A stretch of DNA of 64,000 bases, taken from Bacteroidota bacterium. Lineage in GTDB: Bacteria > Bacteroidota > Bacteroidia > Chitinophagales > BACL12. Location of the stretch: the NCBI GenBank assembly GCA_016718035.1, contig JADKEK010000001.1, forward strand, positions 744,001-808,000, read 5' to 3'. Shown piece after piece: positions 33,693 through 44,008 of this stretch; within the stretch, counting starts at the first letter, position 1; the number at the start of each line of letters is the position of its first letter. A model generated the notes under the pieces. That model was not told the DNA's origin. It did no database searches and worked only from the letters and a program-made list of their open reading frames with translations. The position numbers and the translations under genes are program-made.

Positions 33693-35486
33693 TTAAACCG
33701 TCTGTATCCACTTTTTGCGCTCGCCTACTTGTTGGCGCCACATGGCGTAGTAGAGGCCTTTAAGTTCTAATAATTTTTCGTGAGTGCCGGTTTCGGCCAT
33801 TTCGCCTTGTTCGAGAACGTAAATTCTATCTGCATGCATTATAGTACTTAACCTATGCGCAATTAAGATTGTAATTTGAACACCATGCGTAGAAATATCT
33901 CTAATCGTATTCGAAATTTCTTCTTCCGTTAATGAATCAAGCGCAGAAGTAGCCTCATCAAAAATCAGCAATCGAGGTCTCCTTAACAAGGCCCTCGCTA
34001 TACTCAAACGTTGCTTCTCTCCTCCCGACAATTTTAATCCGCCCTCACCTATCATCGTTTCAATTCCTTTTTCTGCACGGCTCAACAAATTATTACAACT
34101 TGCTTTTTGTAACACATCCAATAAATCAGCATCTGTAGCTTCAGGATATACAAATAATAAATTCTCTTTTATTGTTCCTGCAAATAATTGCGTATCCTGC
34201 GTAACAAATCCAATTTGATTGCGCAAATCATTATAATCAATCGAATTTTCATCGATATTATTATATAATATTTTGCCTTCCTGTGGCCTGTACAATCCCA
34301 CCAACAATTTCATCAAAGTACTTTTTCCACTGCCTGAAGGACCAACAAACGCTATAGTTTCACCCTGTTTAACTTCAAACGAAATGCCGTCGATAGCAGG
34401 GTTACTAGCAGTTTTATGCTGAAATTTAACTTGATCAAATTGAAGTGATTGAATTTCTCCTAAAGCAGCAGGTTTTTCAGGATGTGCTTCAGGAATTTTA
34501 TTCATTAAAGTACTAAAATTATTTAATGAGGCTTCCGCTTCACGATAAGATAAAATGATATTACCAATATCTTGTAATGGACCAAATACAAAAAATGAAA
34601 ATACCTGCATCGTAACTAACTGACCGGCATCCATTTCATCTTTAAATATTAACCACATTAAAATGTATAAAATTACCTGACGTAATGTGTTAACAAAAGT
34701 GCCCTGAATAAAACTGATACTTCTTATTCTTTTTACTTTCGTTAATTCCAGTCCTAAAATTTTGTACGTATTTTTATTTAATCGGTGTACTTCCTGTGTA
34801 GTTAATCCTAAACTTTTTACCAGTTCAATATTTCTTAATGATTCGGTAGTAGCACCTGCCAATGCGGTAGTTTGACCAACGATATTTTTCTGAATAATTT
34901 TTACTTTTTTACTCAGTATGTTAGAAATAAAGGTGAGTAAAATAATACCCACAAAATATACTGCCGGAATATACCAGTGAATGAACAATGCCGCATACAC
35001 AAACACAAAAACTACCCCCACTAAAATGCCCAATAGCACATTAATAAACATGTTCATAAATCGTTCAACATCGGTTCTTACTTTGGTCAAAATGGAGAGT
35101 GTTTCACCACTTCGTTGATCTTCAAAATCCTGATAAGGCAACTTCATGGCGTGCTGTAAACCATCGGTAAACACCTTTGCGCCAAACTTTTGTATGATAA
35201 CATTTAGGAAATAATCCTGGAAATTTTTCGCTATCCTACTCACCATCGCTACCGATACCGACCCTAAAAGCAGCATCAACACACCCGGACTTTTCCAGGA
35301 AAACGAACTGAAAAAACGTCTGGCATCATATTGGTCGGCATGCTGACTATAATCGCTGGCCAAGTTTACCAAGCGCCCCAATATAATTGGGTCGAATAAA
35401 GAAAAGCCTGTATTGAGTGCTGCCAATAACAACACAAAAAACACCAACCACTTGTATGGTTTTAAATAGGATATTAATATTTTCAT
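33693..35486 (-). CDS. ABC-type exporter, fused membrane and ATPase domains (MsbA/multidrug type)
   Basis: A 597-residue half-transporter that dimerises to export lipids, drugs or other hydrophobic compounds across the inner membrane. The N-terminal ABC transmembrane domain (about residues 15-310) has six hydrophobic helices. The C-terminal ATPase has Walker A GPSGSGKST (near 378), signature LSGGEKQR (near 485) and Walker B LLIFDEATSALD (near 505), with the His switch in ILIAHRLSTI. MsbA is the likely relative but substrate is not determined. Its 3' end adjoins the tandem repeats. SulP downstream of its start is on the same strand, about 94 nt upstream. Confidence 0.9.
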   Translation of the reverse strand: MKILISYLKPYKWLVFFVLLLAALNTGFSLFDPIILGRLVNLASDYSQHADQYDARRFFSSFSWKSPGVLMLLLGSVSVAMVSRIAKNFQDYFLNVIIQKFGAKVFTDGLQHAMKLPYQDFEDQRSGETLSILTKVRTDVERFMNMFINVLLGILVGVVFVFVYAALFIHWYIPAVYFVGIILLTFISNILSKKVKIIQKNIVGQTTALAGATTESLRNIELVKSLGLTTQEVHRLNKNTYKILGLELTKVKRIRSISFIQGTFVNTLRQVILYILMWLIFKDEMDAGQLVTMQVFSFFVFGPLQDIGNIILSYREAEASLNNFSTLMNKIPEAHPEKPAALGEIQSLQFDQVKFQHKTASNPAIDGISFEVKQGETIAFVGPSGSGKSTLMKLLVGLYRPQEGKILYNNIDENSIDYNDLRNQIGFVTQDTQLFAGTIKENLLFVYPEATDADLLDVLQKASCNNLLSRAEKGIETMIGEGGLKLSGGEKQRLSIARALLRRPRLLIFDEATSALDSLTEEEISNTIRDISTHGVQITILIAHRLSTIMHADRIYVLEQGEMAETGTHEKLLELKGLYYAMWRQQVGERKKWIQTV

Positions 35487-35579
35487 AATTTATTGCCCGA
35501 ACACTTACAACTCAAATGTAACCTTCTGAGTTCGGAAAAAGAAATTTTAGTTATGTGCAAAAGCCAAGTCCTTAATGGT

Positions 35580-37138
35580 TCAATGTAACTCAAGGATTTT
35601 CACTTCCGGTATATTGGTCATGATAAGTTGAATATGTTTATTATGGGCTTTCACCTTATACTCCTGAAATATCTCCAGCACATCCTGGTCAATATAAACA
35701 CTGTCGGTGCCAATTATTTCAACAATGCTATAAGCAGGTATTTTATCCAATTCAACCTGAATACGTTTTTTGTTTAAAAAACTCACATTTAAGGCGAGCT
35801 CTATAACGAAATGTGTAATATGTCCTTCTGTTTTTTGTTTAATGGTATAACCGGCTTCGTAAGTATGTTTAATGAGAAAATAAATAGCGTATACTACACC
35901 TATCAAAACTCCAATTAATAAATCGGTAAATAATATGGCTAATAAGGTGACAATAAATGGAAAAAATTGTTCTTTGCCCTGATGATAAACAGCTTTTATC
36001 ATTTTTGGTTTTGCCAAATTATAACCGGTGCTAATCAAAATAACGGCAAGTGCACAATAAGGTATTTTATTCATTATCCCAACCAAAAATAAAATAGCAA
36101 CAAGTAACCACATACCATGTAAAATAGACGACCATCTGGTTTTAGCACCTGCTTCGGCATTCGCTGAACTGCGCACTATCACTGCAGTTATGGGCAATCC
36201 CCCTACCCAACCACTCAAGAAATTTGCAGTGCCTTGTGCCATGAGTTCGCGATTTTGCGGCGTAATTCTATTATATGGGTCCAACTTATCAATAGCAGCG
36301 ACACTAAGTAGTGTTTCCAATGAAGCGACAAAACAAATTACGATGGCATTTTTCCAAATTGCAGGATCATTAACAATAAGGTTTATGTTCGTGAAATGAA
36401 AATCACCAAAAACATTTTGGGAATATTTACATATTGGCTTTCATTTAATGCAAATGCCGGAAAAAATTTACCGATAAAAAAAGCCACAAGGCTGCCGAAT
36501 ATTACAATAATAAATGAAGAAGGTAAATAAGGAATTTTTTTAGACAAATTGCGCTTCCAAAAAATCAACAACAATAAACTCGACACAGCTGTTATAATAG
36601 CCCCTCCGGAAGAATGTTGATATAAAGAACCCAGATGCTCAAAACCATGATTAAATGTGAGAATATTAAACAATTCGTTGGTCCAGAAATCAGGCTGATC
36701 ATAACCTACCATAAATGGTATTTGTTTGGCAATTAACAAAATGCCGATTGCACCTAACATCCCTTTAATAACAGCTGATGGAATAAATTGTGTAAACCCA
36801 CCTAATTTAAATACACCTAAAATAATTTGAAAAATTCCTGCAAGCATTACAGCAATAAAAAAGAGGTCTATCGATGCTGAGGCAAGTATTATTGCAGCAC
36901 AAATTGTAGTTAAACCAGCAGCAGGTCCGCTCACACTTAGTGAAGATTTACTTATAACAGGAACTATTATGCCGCCAATAATACCTGCAATTAATCCGGC
37001 ATACAAAGGAGCACCACAGCCTAATGATATGCCTAGACATAGTGGTAACGCAACAAAAAAAACAGTAATACTCGATTTTAAGTCGTGCCGAAGAAAAGAA
37101 AATACATACGTTTTAATCCTGCGTCGATACATATGCAT
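35580..37138 (-). pseudogene. SulP family anion transporter, broken by a one-base deletion
   Basis: The N-terminal part (from ATG 37138) has the SulP membrane core including FVALPLCLGISLGCGAPLYA and SGPAAGLTTI. It then shifts frame at 36415-36418 and stops at 36383. Translating with one added base at that homopolymer (T4 to T5 on the plus strand) joins it to the C-terminal part without a stop, through KNVFGDFHFTNINLI and ASLETLLSVAAIDKLDP, and ends with a STAS domain (about residues 430-515). The restored protein is 519 residues, the usual size of short Bacteroidota SulP proteins. A sequencing error is possible. No carbonic anhydrase gene adjoins it. Confidence 0.88.
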
Positions 37139-37219
37139 AATGAAACCCCAAAGGTGAGGGTAATAAATAGCAATATGCCATTTACTTATGCATATAGTAA
37201 TTGTGCATTGTTGAAAAAC

Positions 37220-37582
37220 TTACAGTGCTGCGCCTGAACTTGCCCAATTGACAATGGTTTGAATAGTGGCATCATCCATTTTCGGGGCTTTTTTGGGCAT
37301 AGGTTTTGCGCCATCGGCATGTTGTATTGCAATTATTAGTTTACCTGTTAGTGTTTGTTCTTTTACTTTTTCGTAGGTAGTTAGGTCGATTCCGGCTGCG
37401 GGTCTTCCGGCGTTGTGACAAGTGGACGCGCAATTGGCATCAATTATTGGTTTTACATTTGTGGTATAGGTTAATGCTGCTGAAGTAGCCTGTTTTCCTG
37501 CAGTACAGGAAACAAAACCTACTATTAATAGGATTAAAGCAACCGGGGTAATTTTATTGAGCATGTGAATTGAATTTCGCAT
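37220..37582 (-). CDS. Small exported haem-binding (cytochrome c-like) lipoprotein, CxxxCH motif
   Basis: About 120 residues from ATG 37582 (MRNSIHMLNK) or 114 from ATG 37564; a longer frame from 37612 exists. A signal sequence ending FVSC gives a lipobox, so the protein is likely a lipoprotein. The haem site is CASTCH, a CxxxCH spacing rather than the common CxxCH; a distal Met lies in KPMPKKAPKMDD. This matches planctomycete/Bacteroidota-type cytochromes in sequences such as IKPIIDANCASTCHNAG. It is probably an electron carrier in the periplasm or outer surface. Neighbours give no partner. Confidence 0.7.
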   Translation of the reverse strand: MRNSIHMLNKITPVALILLIVGFVSCTAGKQATSAALTYTTNVKPIIDANCASTCHNAGRPAAGIDLTTYEKVKEQTLTGKLIIAIQHADGAKPMPKKAPKMDDATIQTIVNWASSGAAL

Positions 37583-37642
37583 AAAAATATACAACTCAGC
37601 CAATTTTAACAATTATAGCCTTTGAATGCCAATGTTTCAAAA

Positions 37643-38941
37643 TTATTTTACTGGAGCACCTTTAGCTGAATTATTATCGTTAAGCACCATTTTATTAATC
37701 ACAAACATCATAATCATGGTAATAATCATGGCTACAGTTACTACATACCCTAAAATTGGATAATGACTTAATTTTCCTGATTCCTCCTGCACTACAATTA
37801 AACCGGCCAAAGAAGCAGCCAAACCTCCCGCCAATTGCTGGATACTGGAATTTAATCCCATAAATGCACCTCTGTCCGCAGGATCCGGAACTCCCGACAT
37901 AAGCGCTTGTGCAGATATAATACGTGCAGTTATGCCTATAAACAATATGATATTAACCACTATTGCAACCCAAAGCGGTGTTAAACCTAAATTACAATAT
38001 ATTAATACCAAAATCATGGATAATATAGAGCCAGCTACAAACATGTTATACTTGCCAACTCTGTCGGAAAATTTACCAATAATAGGCCCCGCAATTAAAG
38101 TAGCTGCTCCGGTGAACATATAGATCAATGGAATATGGTCGAGGTCTATACCTAAATTATTTACTGTGAATGCACTTCCAAATGGCATCAACATAAAGCC
38201 GCCCGTTGCTAATAATACCGTTGCTGCAAAACCGGTTAAGTATCGTTTTCTGGATAATGTCATCCATAAATGTCTAAAAGGAGAAACTTTGCGTTGAATG
38301 GCCAAATGTGCCGTAACGGGTTTCATTTTAATCAATATTATCACGAATACTGCAGCTCCTATTCCGGCTATCAGCATAAAAGGTGCATGCCAATTCATTG
38401 CATTTGCCAATTGTAATCCAATAGGTAATCCAAGTACCTGGCTGGCTGCAAATGCCATCTGAACAAAACCCATTACGCGTCCCCTAACTTGCATTTCAAA
38501 TAAATCGGTAGTAATGGCAAAAACTACTGCACCCATAACACCACCAAATAATCCGGTAATAATACGTGCAGTAAGTAATGATTTATAGTCCGTTGCCAAT
38601 CCGCAAAAAACAGTTCCGGCTAAAAACCCTGCATAAAAAAACAATAACATTTTTTTTCTGTCGAACTTATCGGCAAACCCTGAAGCTAAAATTCCGCTGA
38701 TACAAGCCGAATAAGCATATGCCGAAACCAAATGACTAAACTGTCCGGGCGTGATAGATAATTCTGGCATCAAAATGGCACCTAAAGGTGAAAGCACCAT
38801 AAAATCGAGCACAATGGTAAATTGTAAAAATGCAAGAACAGCAATGATAAACCATTGATATCCGGTAAATATAGGTGTTTTGGTAGCCGTCATAATTGGA
38901 GTAAACCGTTTATAAGCCGTAAACACCGTTAAAGGTTCCAA
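37643..38941 (-). CDS. MFS transporter
   Basis: A 432-residue major-facilitator-superfamily protein with about twelve membrane segments. The loop 2-3 motif is seen as GFADKFDRKKMLL (near residue 85) and the second, half-related, as GKFSDRVGKYNMF. The N-terminal ATG at 38941 gives an extra 16 residues before MTATKTPIFTG, so translation may begin at 38893. The family resembles drug/sugar-efflux MFS proteins; the substrate cannot be named. It stands about 60 nt from the haem protein gene on the same strand. Confidence 0.85.
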   Translation of the reverse strand: MEPLTVFTAYKRFTPIMTATKTPIFTGYQWFIIAVLAFLQFTIVLDFMVLSPLGAILMPELSITPGQFSHLVSAYAYSACISGILASGFADKFDRKKMLLFFYAGFLAGTVFCGLATDYKSLLTARIITGLFGGVMGAVVFAITTDLFEMQVRGRVMGFVQMAFAASQVLGLPIGLQLANAMNWHAPFMLIAGIGAAVFVIILIKMKPVTAHLAIQRKVSPFRHLWMTLSRKRYLTGFAATVLLATGGFMLMPFGSAFTVNNLGIDLDHIPLIYMFTGAATLIAGPIIGKFSDRVGKYNMFVAGSILSMILVLIYCNLGLTPLWVAIVVNIILFIGITARIISAQALMSGVPDPADRGAFMGLNSSIQQLAGGLAASLAGLIVVQEESGKLSHYPILGYVVTVAMIITMIMMFVINKMVLNDNNSAKGAPVK

Positions 38942-39184
38942 AGCATATAATTGGCGGCTGCAAGATTAGTCATATTAATAATAATTTCGAAATGGTTAAC
39001 TGTGAAACACTATTTTATTTAGACGAGTGGAGGAAAAAAGAAAACAATAACTTGTCCATTATTACCTACAAATACAACCTTTTACGTTTAAATATCAGGC
39101 TGGAAACCTCATTCATCATAATAATTTTGTTCCTTGATAAATACCATAATTTTTTATTTGAACGTTTATTATAAAATTTATTAA
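38942..39184. other. Divergent intergenic region before the exbB operon
   Basis: About 240 bp of AT-rich DNA between the MFS gene and exbB. A 60-codon AT-rich open frame at 38992-39174 is not considered a gene. No operator was resolved. Confidence 0.4.
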
Positions 39185-39877
39185 ATGCTGCTACAAACCT
39201 TATTACAAATACCGGGTGCATCACCTGTAACAACGCCGACTACACCAACAACACCGGCAGAAAGTTTATCATTAATTGATTTAACACTTGCAGGCGGTCC
39301 AGTAATGATACCAATCGGTATATTATTTATACTGGTGATTTTTTTATATTTCGAACGTTATTTAACTATTCGTAAAGCTGCGAAGGGTGACCCGAAATTT
39401 ATGTTGAATATTCGAGATTATATTTCTGGCGGAAATTTAGATGCTGCAAAAATGTTATGTAAAAATACCGATACACCAATTGCACGTATGATTGAAAAAG
39501 GTATCATGCGTTTAGGCTCTCCACTTAAAAATATTGAAGTGGCAGTAGAAAACGTTGGTAAATTGGAATTATATAAAATGGAAAAAAATCTGGCTGCTAT
39601 TGCCATGATTTCTGGTGTTGGACCAATGCTCGGATTTTTGGGAACAGTTACCGGTATGATTCAGGCATTTTATATCATGAGCCAAAGCGACCAAATTAGC
39701 CCGAAAGTATTGTCTGGCGGTATTTACGAAGCCATGGTAACTACAGTTGCCGGTTTAATTGTTGGTATTATTGCGAACGTTGCTTACAATAGTTTAATTG
39801 CTTTAGTAGAAAAAATGATATATAAAATGGAAGCCACTACTGTTGAATTTGTGGACTTATTGCAGGAACCTGCATAA
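39185..39877 (+). CDS. exbB: ExbB/MotA/TolQ-family proton channel subunit
   Basis: Inner-membrane subunit that uses the proton gradient to energise TonB-type transport. The 230-residue protein has a Pro/Thr-rich N-terminus (TTPTTPTTPAE), a first helix (GPVMIPIGILFILVIFLYF, residues about 38-56) and two further helices near ISGVGPMLGFLGTVTGMIQAF (about 138-160) and GIYEAMVTTVAGLIVGIIAN, the typical ExbB motif region. It heads an operon with exbD (27-nt gap) and a TonB-like protein. Confidence 0.9.
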   Translation: MLLQTLLQIPGASPVTTPTTPTTPAESLSLIDLTLAGGPVMIPIGILFILVIFLYFERYLTIRKAAKGDPKFMLNIRDYISGGNLDAAKMLCKNTDTPIARMIEKGIMRLGSPLKNIEVAVENVGKLELYKMEKNLAAIAMISGVGPMLGFLGTVTGMIQAFYIMSQSDQISPKVLSGGIYEAMVTTVAGLIVGIIANVAYNSLIALVEKMIYKMEATTVEFVDLLQEPA

Positions 39878-39904
39878 TTTAATTTCATCAGTAAATAACT
39901 TAAA

Positions 39905-40300
39905 ATGGGATTACGATCAAGAAATAAACGATTAGCAGAATTTCAGTTGGCATCACTTACTGATATTGTATTTTTATTGTTGATATTTTTTGTATTAACA
40001 TCAAGCATTGTTTCACCAAATGCACTAAATATATTATTGCCAAATTCCGATTCACAAACGCAGGCAACTCAAAGTGTGAGTATATCTATTGATAAAGATT
40101 TGAAATATTATTTAAACGGTGAAGAAATTGACCCTGCTTGGTTAGAAACCATGCTACCAGCAAAATTAGCTGGCCAAACTGACCCTACAGTAGTACTTTC
40201 AGCAGATAAATCAGTTCCTGTTGAATACGTAGTTGGAGTAATGAATATTGCCAGTAGCATGAAAATCAAAATGGTTTTGGCAACTACCCCAAAAAAATAG
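39905..40300 (+). CDS. exbD: ExbD/TolR-family protein
   Basis: A 131-residue inner-membrane protein with one helix (SLTDIVFLLLIFFVLTSSIV, residues about 17-36) whose Asp20 aligns with the ExbD/TolR proton-pathway aspartate, and a small periplasmic domain. It works with ExbB as the motor that energises TonB. It lies 27 nt after exbB and 56 nt before the TonB-like gene. Confidence 0.9.
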   Translation: MGLRSRNKRLAEFQLASLTDIVFLLLIFFVLTSSIVSPNALNILLPNSDSQTQATQSVSISIDKDLKYYLNGEEIDPAWLETMLPAKLAGQTDPTVVLSADKSVPVEYVVGVMNIASSMKIKMVLATTPKK

Positions 40301-40356
40301 GAATGAGATTTGTGGAATAACCTGGTATTGGGCATCTAATTATAAAACCAATCATT

Positions 40357-41127
40357 ATGAAAAATTGGGAAGAATTTGAAAAAGCAAATAAGCGCAGAAG
40401 TGGGTTCATAACTACGGGAATCGTTGCTGCCGTTGCATGTATTATGTTTTTGTTTGGCTTTAAACCACCTGATCCACCTTTAGAACCGGAAGGGTTATTA
40501 ATTGACTTCGGAACAGACGCAACCGGCTCAGGTTCTTTTGAACCTAATACCACTGCTTCAACTCCTACATCTAGCAATCAGGCTGTAAAGGAAGAAATTG
40601 CTACACAGGATATTGAAGAATCGGTTAAAATGCCGGATGAGAAAAAGAATGACAAACCGAAAACGAATACCAATACGCAAAGTGAAACTAAACCCACTAT
40701 TGACCAAAGCCAGATTTTTACAGGCGATAAAGTGAATAACAATGGTCAATCCGGTAATAGTGAAGGTAACTCTACTTACGGTGGCAACCAGGGTTCAGTA
40801 AATGGTGACCCAAATGGATACCAAGGCCCTGGCGCAGGAAAGGGTGACGATGGTAAAATAGGTTGGGACTTAGATGGACGTAGTATGAAGGCAAAACCTT
40901 CATTACAGGTAGAACACAACGAAATTGGTGACGTACGTATTAAAATTTATGTAGATAAAAACGGGAAAGTTACCAGAGCCGAATATGAACGAAGTGGATC
41001 AACTATAACCGACTCATATTTGATTACACAGGCAAAAAATGCTGCTATGAAATCTACATTTAATGCCGATTCAAAAGCACCTGAAACTCAAATAGGATAT
41101 ATTACTTTCCACTTTAAGTTACAATAA
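40357..41127 (+). CDS. TonB-type energy transducer (C-terminal periplasmic domain)
   Basis: A 256-residue single-pass protein: cytoplasmic start, one membrane helix (FITTGIVAAVACIMFLFGF, residues about 17-35), a Thr/Asn/Pro-rich linker through about 160, and a compact C-terminal domain (about 175-256; DVRIKIYVDKNGKVTRAEYE, then QIGYITFHFKLQ at the end) that looks like a TonB C-terminal/energy-transducer domain. It probably carries energy from ExbBD to outer-membrane receptors. It is the last gene of the operon, with a strong terminator after it. Confidence 0.8.
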   Translation: MKNWEEFEKANKRRSGFITTGIVAAVACIMFLFGFKPPDPPLEPEGLLIDFGTDATGSGSFEPNTTASTPTSSNQAVKEEIATQDIEESVKMPDEKKNDKPKTNTNTQSETKPTIDQSQIFTGDKVNNNGQSGNSEGNSTYGGNQGSVNGDPNGYQGPGAGKGDDGKIGWDLDGRSMKAKPSLQVEHNEIGDVRIKIYVDKNGKVTRAEYERSGSTITDSYLITQAKNAAMKSTFNADSKAPETQIGYITFHFKLQ

Positions 41128-41165
41128 TATTTCCCGCCACGACCGGAAATATTATATGAAAAGAG

Positions 41166-41200
41166 CAGTGCCTTCAGTAAAATGAAGGCACTGTTTTTTT
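41166..41200 (+). terminator. Intrinsic terminator of the exbB-exbD-tonB operon
   Basis: CAGTGCCTTCA (41166-41176) pairs perfectly with TGAAGGCACTG (41183-41193) around a 6-nt loop, followed by seven T. Confidence 0.95.
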
Positions 41201-41256
41201 ATACACATCCCTCCTTTTTAATTTAGCCAATAATTGTGTCTATTTGCTATGTTATT

Positions 41257-42579
41257 ATGATGACATATAAGGAAACACTTGATTATTTGTTTACGCATTT
41301 GCCAATGTATCAGCGCATTGGTGCGGCTGCTTATAAAAAGGACCTGACGAATACACTGGCTTTATTACAAATTTTAGATAATCCACAGGATACATTCACC
41401 TCAATACATATTGGTGGCACTAACGGAAAAGGTTCGGTGAGCAATATGTTGGCTGCCGTTTGTGCAGAAGCAGGTTATACTACCGGATTATATACCTCTC
41501 CTCATTTAGTCGACTTTCGCGAACGTATTCGGGTAAACGGGTTTTTGTGTGAAGAAGAATTTGTAATAACATTTGTAGAAAAAATTAAACCACATATTGA
41601 CAGTATTCAGCCATCGTTTTTTGAAATTACCGTAGCAATGGCATTTGATTATTTCAGGTATAAAAATGTGCAAATTGCTATTGTAGAAGTTGGATTGGGT
41701 GGTAGATTAGATTCTACGAATGTAATACTGCCATTGGTATCAGTTATAACGAATATCAGTTTTGACCATATGCAAATGTTGGGAAATACGCTGCCTTTAA
41801 TCGCTAGTGAAAAAGCCGGTATTATTAAACCGAATATTCCTGTTATTATTGGAGAAATACATAATGAAACAATTCCCGTTTTTGAACAAAAGACAATAGA
41901 TAATAATGCAGCGTTATATCCTGCTCCGGAAAATGTGCAAGTGGAATTGTTGGAATATAATTTTAATAGTATGGAATTAAACGTGAGTTATTTGAACCAA
42001 CTCACTTATCCGAATCTGATTTTGGACCTAACCGGTGAATATCAATTACAAAACGTTGGCACCGCCATTCAAACCATAGAAGTAATGCGATTACAGGGTA
42101 TTGAAATACCTGACGAAGCTATTTATGAAGGATTACGTAATGTTCAATCACATACCGGTTTTGCCGGACGATGGCAGGTACTACAAGAAAATCCATTATT
42201 AGTCGCAGATTGTGCCCACAATACGGGTGGTCTTTCAATCTTATTCAAGCAGGTAAAGGAGCAGTCCTTCCAACAATTACATATAGTAACCGGAGCTGTT
42301 AATGATAAAGACCTGGATGCCGGGCTCAACCTCTTCCCTGCTCATGCCATTTATTACTTTTGTAAACCGGACATTCCACGTGGTCTCGATGCAGTTCAAT
42401 TACAGGAACTTGCGTTATCAAAGGGTTTAAAAGGGTCTTCCTTCCCTTCAGTGTTTGCTGCTTTGCAACAAGCCTTACAAAATGCCGGGAAAAATGATAT
42501 GATTTTGATATGCGGCAGTATTTTTGTGGTAGCTGAGGCTTTACCGGCATACACAGCATTAACCAAACTAAATAGCTAA
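41257..42579 (+). CDS. folC: Folylpolyglutamate/dihydrofolate synthase
   Basis: Adds glutamates to folates, and dihydropteroate to dihydrofolate. I use ATG 41257 (or 41260), giving about 440 residues; a GTG at 41236 would add 7. The ATP-binding loop appears as IGGTNGKGSVSNMLA (near residue 46-60), typical of the Mur-ligase family, with YTSPHLVDFRERIRVNG just after and the DHMQMLG segment containing the catalytic-region residues (SFDHMQMLGNTLPLIASEKAGII). The downstream thiol oxidoreductase gene starts 4 nt after the stop. Confidence 0.93.
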   Translation: MMTYKETLDYLFTHLPMYQRIGAAAYKKDLTNTLALLQILDNPQDTFTSIHIGGTNGKGSVSNMLAAVCAEAGYTTGLYTSPHLVDFRERIRVNGFLCEEEFVITFVEKIKPHIDSIQPSFFEITVAMAFDYFRYKNVQIAIVEVGLGGRLDSTNVILPLVSVITNISFDHMQMLGNTLPLIASEKAGIIKPNIPVIIGEIHNETIPVFEQKTIDNNAALYPAPENVQVELLEYNFNSMELNVSYLNQLTYPNLILDLTGEYQLQNVGTAIQTIEVMRLQGIEIPDEAIYEGLRNVQSHTGFAGRWQVLQENPLLVADCAHNTGGLSILFKQVKEQSFQQLHIVTGAVNDKDLDAGLNLFPAHAIYYFCKPDIPRGLDAVQLQELALSKGLKGSSFPSVFAALQQALQNAGKNDMILICGSIFVVAEALPAYTALTKLNS

Positions 42580-42583
42580 ATCA

Positions 42584-44008
42584 ATGAAAAGATTAGGTTT
42601 CCTCCTTATAAGTTGTCTTTTTCTCTCCAATGTTTACGGCCAAACCCTACACGGCTATGAATTCAAAATTCAAATCAAAGGATTGGCGGATACCACATTG
42701 TATTTAGGTCATCATTATGGTTCTGCTCAATATGTTATTGATACAGTTCCGGTAAACAGCAAAGGTGAAGCTATTTTTACAAGCACTGATACTTTACCTG
42801 GTGGCGTTTATTTGGTAGTTATTCCAACCTTGAAAAACAAGTACTTTGAGATGCTGGTAAGTGGAACGGAACCGAAAATTAGCATGGAAACCGATACAGT
42901 AGATTTTATTAAAAACATGCGAATAAGTGGCTCTTTGGAAAATACTATTTTTTATGAGGATTTAAATTTTATCGCTTCAAAAAAGGATAAAATGACACAG
43001 CTTAAAAAAGAGATGGATTTAGTTGGCGAAACAACCGAAGAAGGTAAAAAAATTAAGGCTGAAATGAAAGCCGTAAATGCAGAAGTGGAAGCTTATCGTG
43101 AGGACAATTTTAATAAATATCCAGACCTTTTATATACTAAATTTTTGAAAGCAGCTACCGATATTAAAATTCCGGAAGCCCCAATTAATCCTGATGGCAC
43201 CAAAGATTCTACATTTGCTTTACGTTATGTTCGTCAACACTATTTCGACAATTTTGATTTTAGCGATGAGCGTTTATTGCGAAGCAATTTATACGATACC
43301 AGGATAAAAAAATACATCAAAGATTATATCGTAAAAATGCCTGATTCTATCATGGTTGCGGTAGATTTTATTATTGGTAAATCGTCAATTAAGCCCAAAA
43401 CCTTTCAATATGTAACTGTTTTATTGCTTAATGAATATGCTACATCTAAAATCATGGGATTTGATGCGATATATGTGCATATCGTGGATAAATTTTATAC
43501 TGGTGGAAAAGCGTTTTGGTTAGATGATGTAGGGTTATACCGTATACAGGCGCAGGCAGATAAGGTACGTCCTACCCTTTTAGGCAAAAAGGGACAACCA
43601 TTGGTATTGCAGGATACTAGCGGTGTGGACATTCCTTTATATAGTTTGAATTCACGTTTCACTGTTATTGTTTTTTGGAGCCCTGATTGTGGTCATTGTA
43701 AAAAAGAAATGCCTAAAATAGAATCCTTTTATCCTGAATTGCAACAATTAGGTGCGGAAGTATATGCAGTATATTCCGAGGATGAATTTGATAAATGGAA
43801 AACATGGTTGCGTGGTCATAAATATCCATGGATTAATGTTTGTAATGCTAAAGGAACAGAACAATATCAGTTAAAATATAATGTTGATCAAACACCGATG
43901 ATTTATTTACTTGATAAAAATAAAATCATTTTCGGCAAAAAAATTAACATCGAGCAAGTGCCCGGTATCATTAAGGACAGAATTAAGTATGAGGAAAGTA
44001 AATCTTAA
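42584..44008 (+). CDS. Exported thioredoxin-fold (TlpA/AhpC-TSA-like) oxidoreductase
   Basis: A 474-residue exported protein with signal peptide (residues 1-19, ending NVYGQ), an N-terminal beta-rich domain typical of DUF4369-type regions (KIQIKGLADTTLYLGHHYG), a helical middle, and a C-terminal thioredoxin domain (about 335-465) with the active-site SPDCGHCKKEMP (CGHC, near residue 367). It probably catalyses disulfide exchange in the periplasm or at the outer membrane. The gene follows folC by 4 nt, so transcription is likely shared. The partner is unknown. Confidence 0.88.
   Translation: MKRLGFLLISCLFLSNVYGQTLHGYEFKIQIKGLADTTLYLGHHYGSAQYVIDTVPVNSKGEAIFTSTDTLPGGVYLVVIPTLKNKYFEMLVSGTEPKISMETDTVDFIKNMRISGSLENTIFYEDLNFIASKKDKMTQLKKEMDLVGETTEEGKKIKAEMKAVNAEVEAYREDNFNKYPDLLYTKFLKAATDIKIPEAPINPDGTKDSTFALRYVRQHYFDNFDFSDERLLRSNLYDTRIKKYIKDYIVKMPDSIMVAVDFIIGKSSIKPKTFQYVTVLLLNEYATSKIMGFDAIYVHIVDKFYTGGKAFWLDDVGLYRIQAQADKVRPTLLGKKGQPLVLQDTSGVDIPLYSLNSRFTVIVFWSPDCGHCKKEMPKIESFYPELQQLGAEVYAVYSEDEFDKWKTWLRGHKYPWINVCNAKGTEQYQLKYNVDQTPMIYLLDKNKIIFGKKINIEQVPGIIKDRIKYEESKS

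Noticed and set aside
38992..39174. 60-codon open frame before exbB
   Set aside because: Biased AT-rich composition and no coding features.
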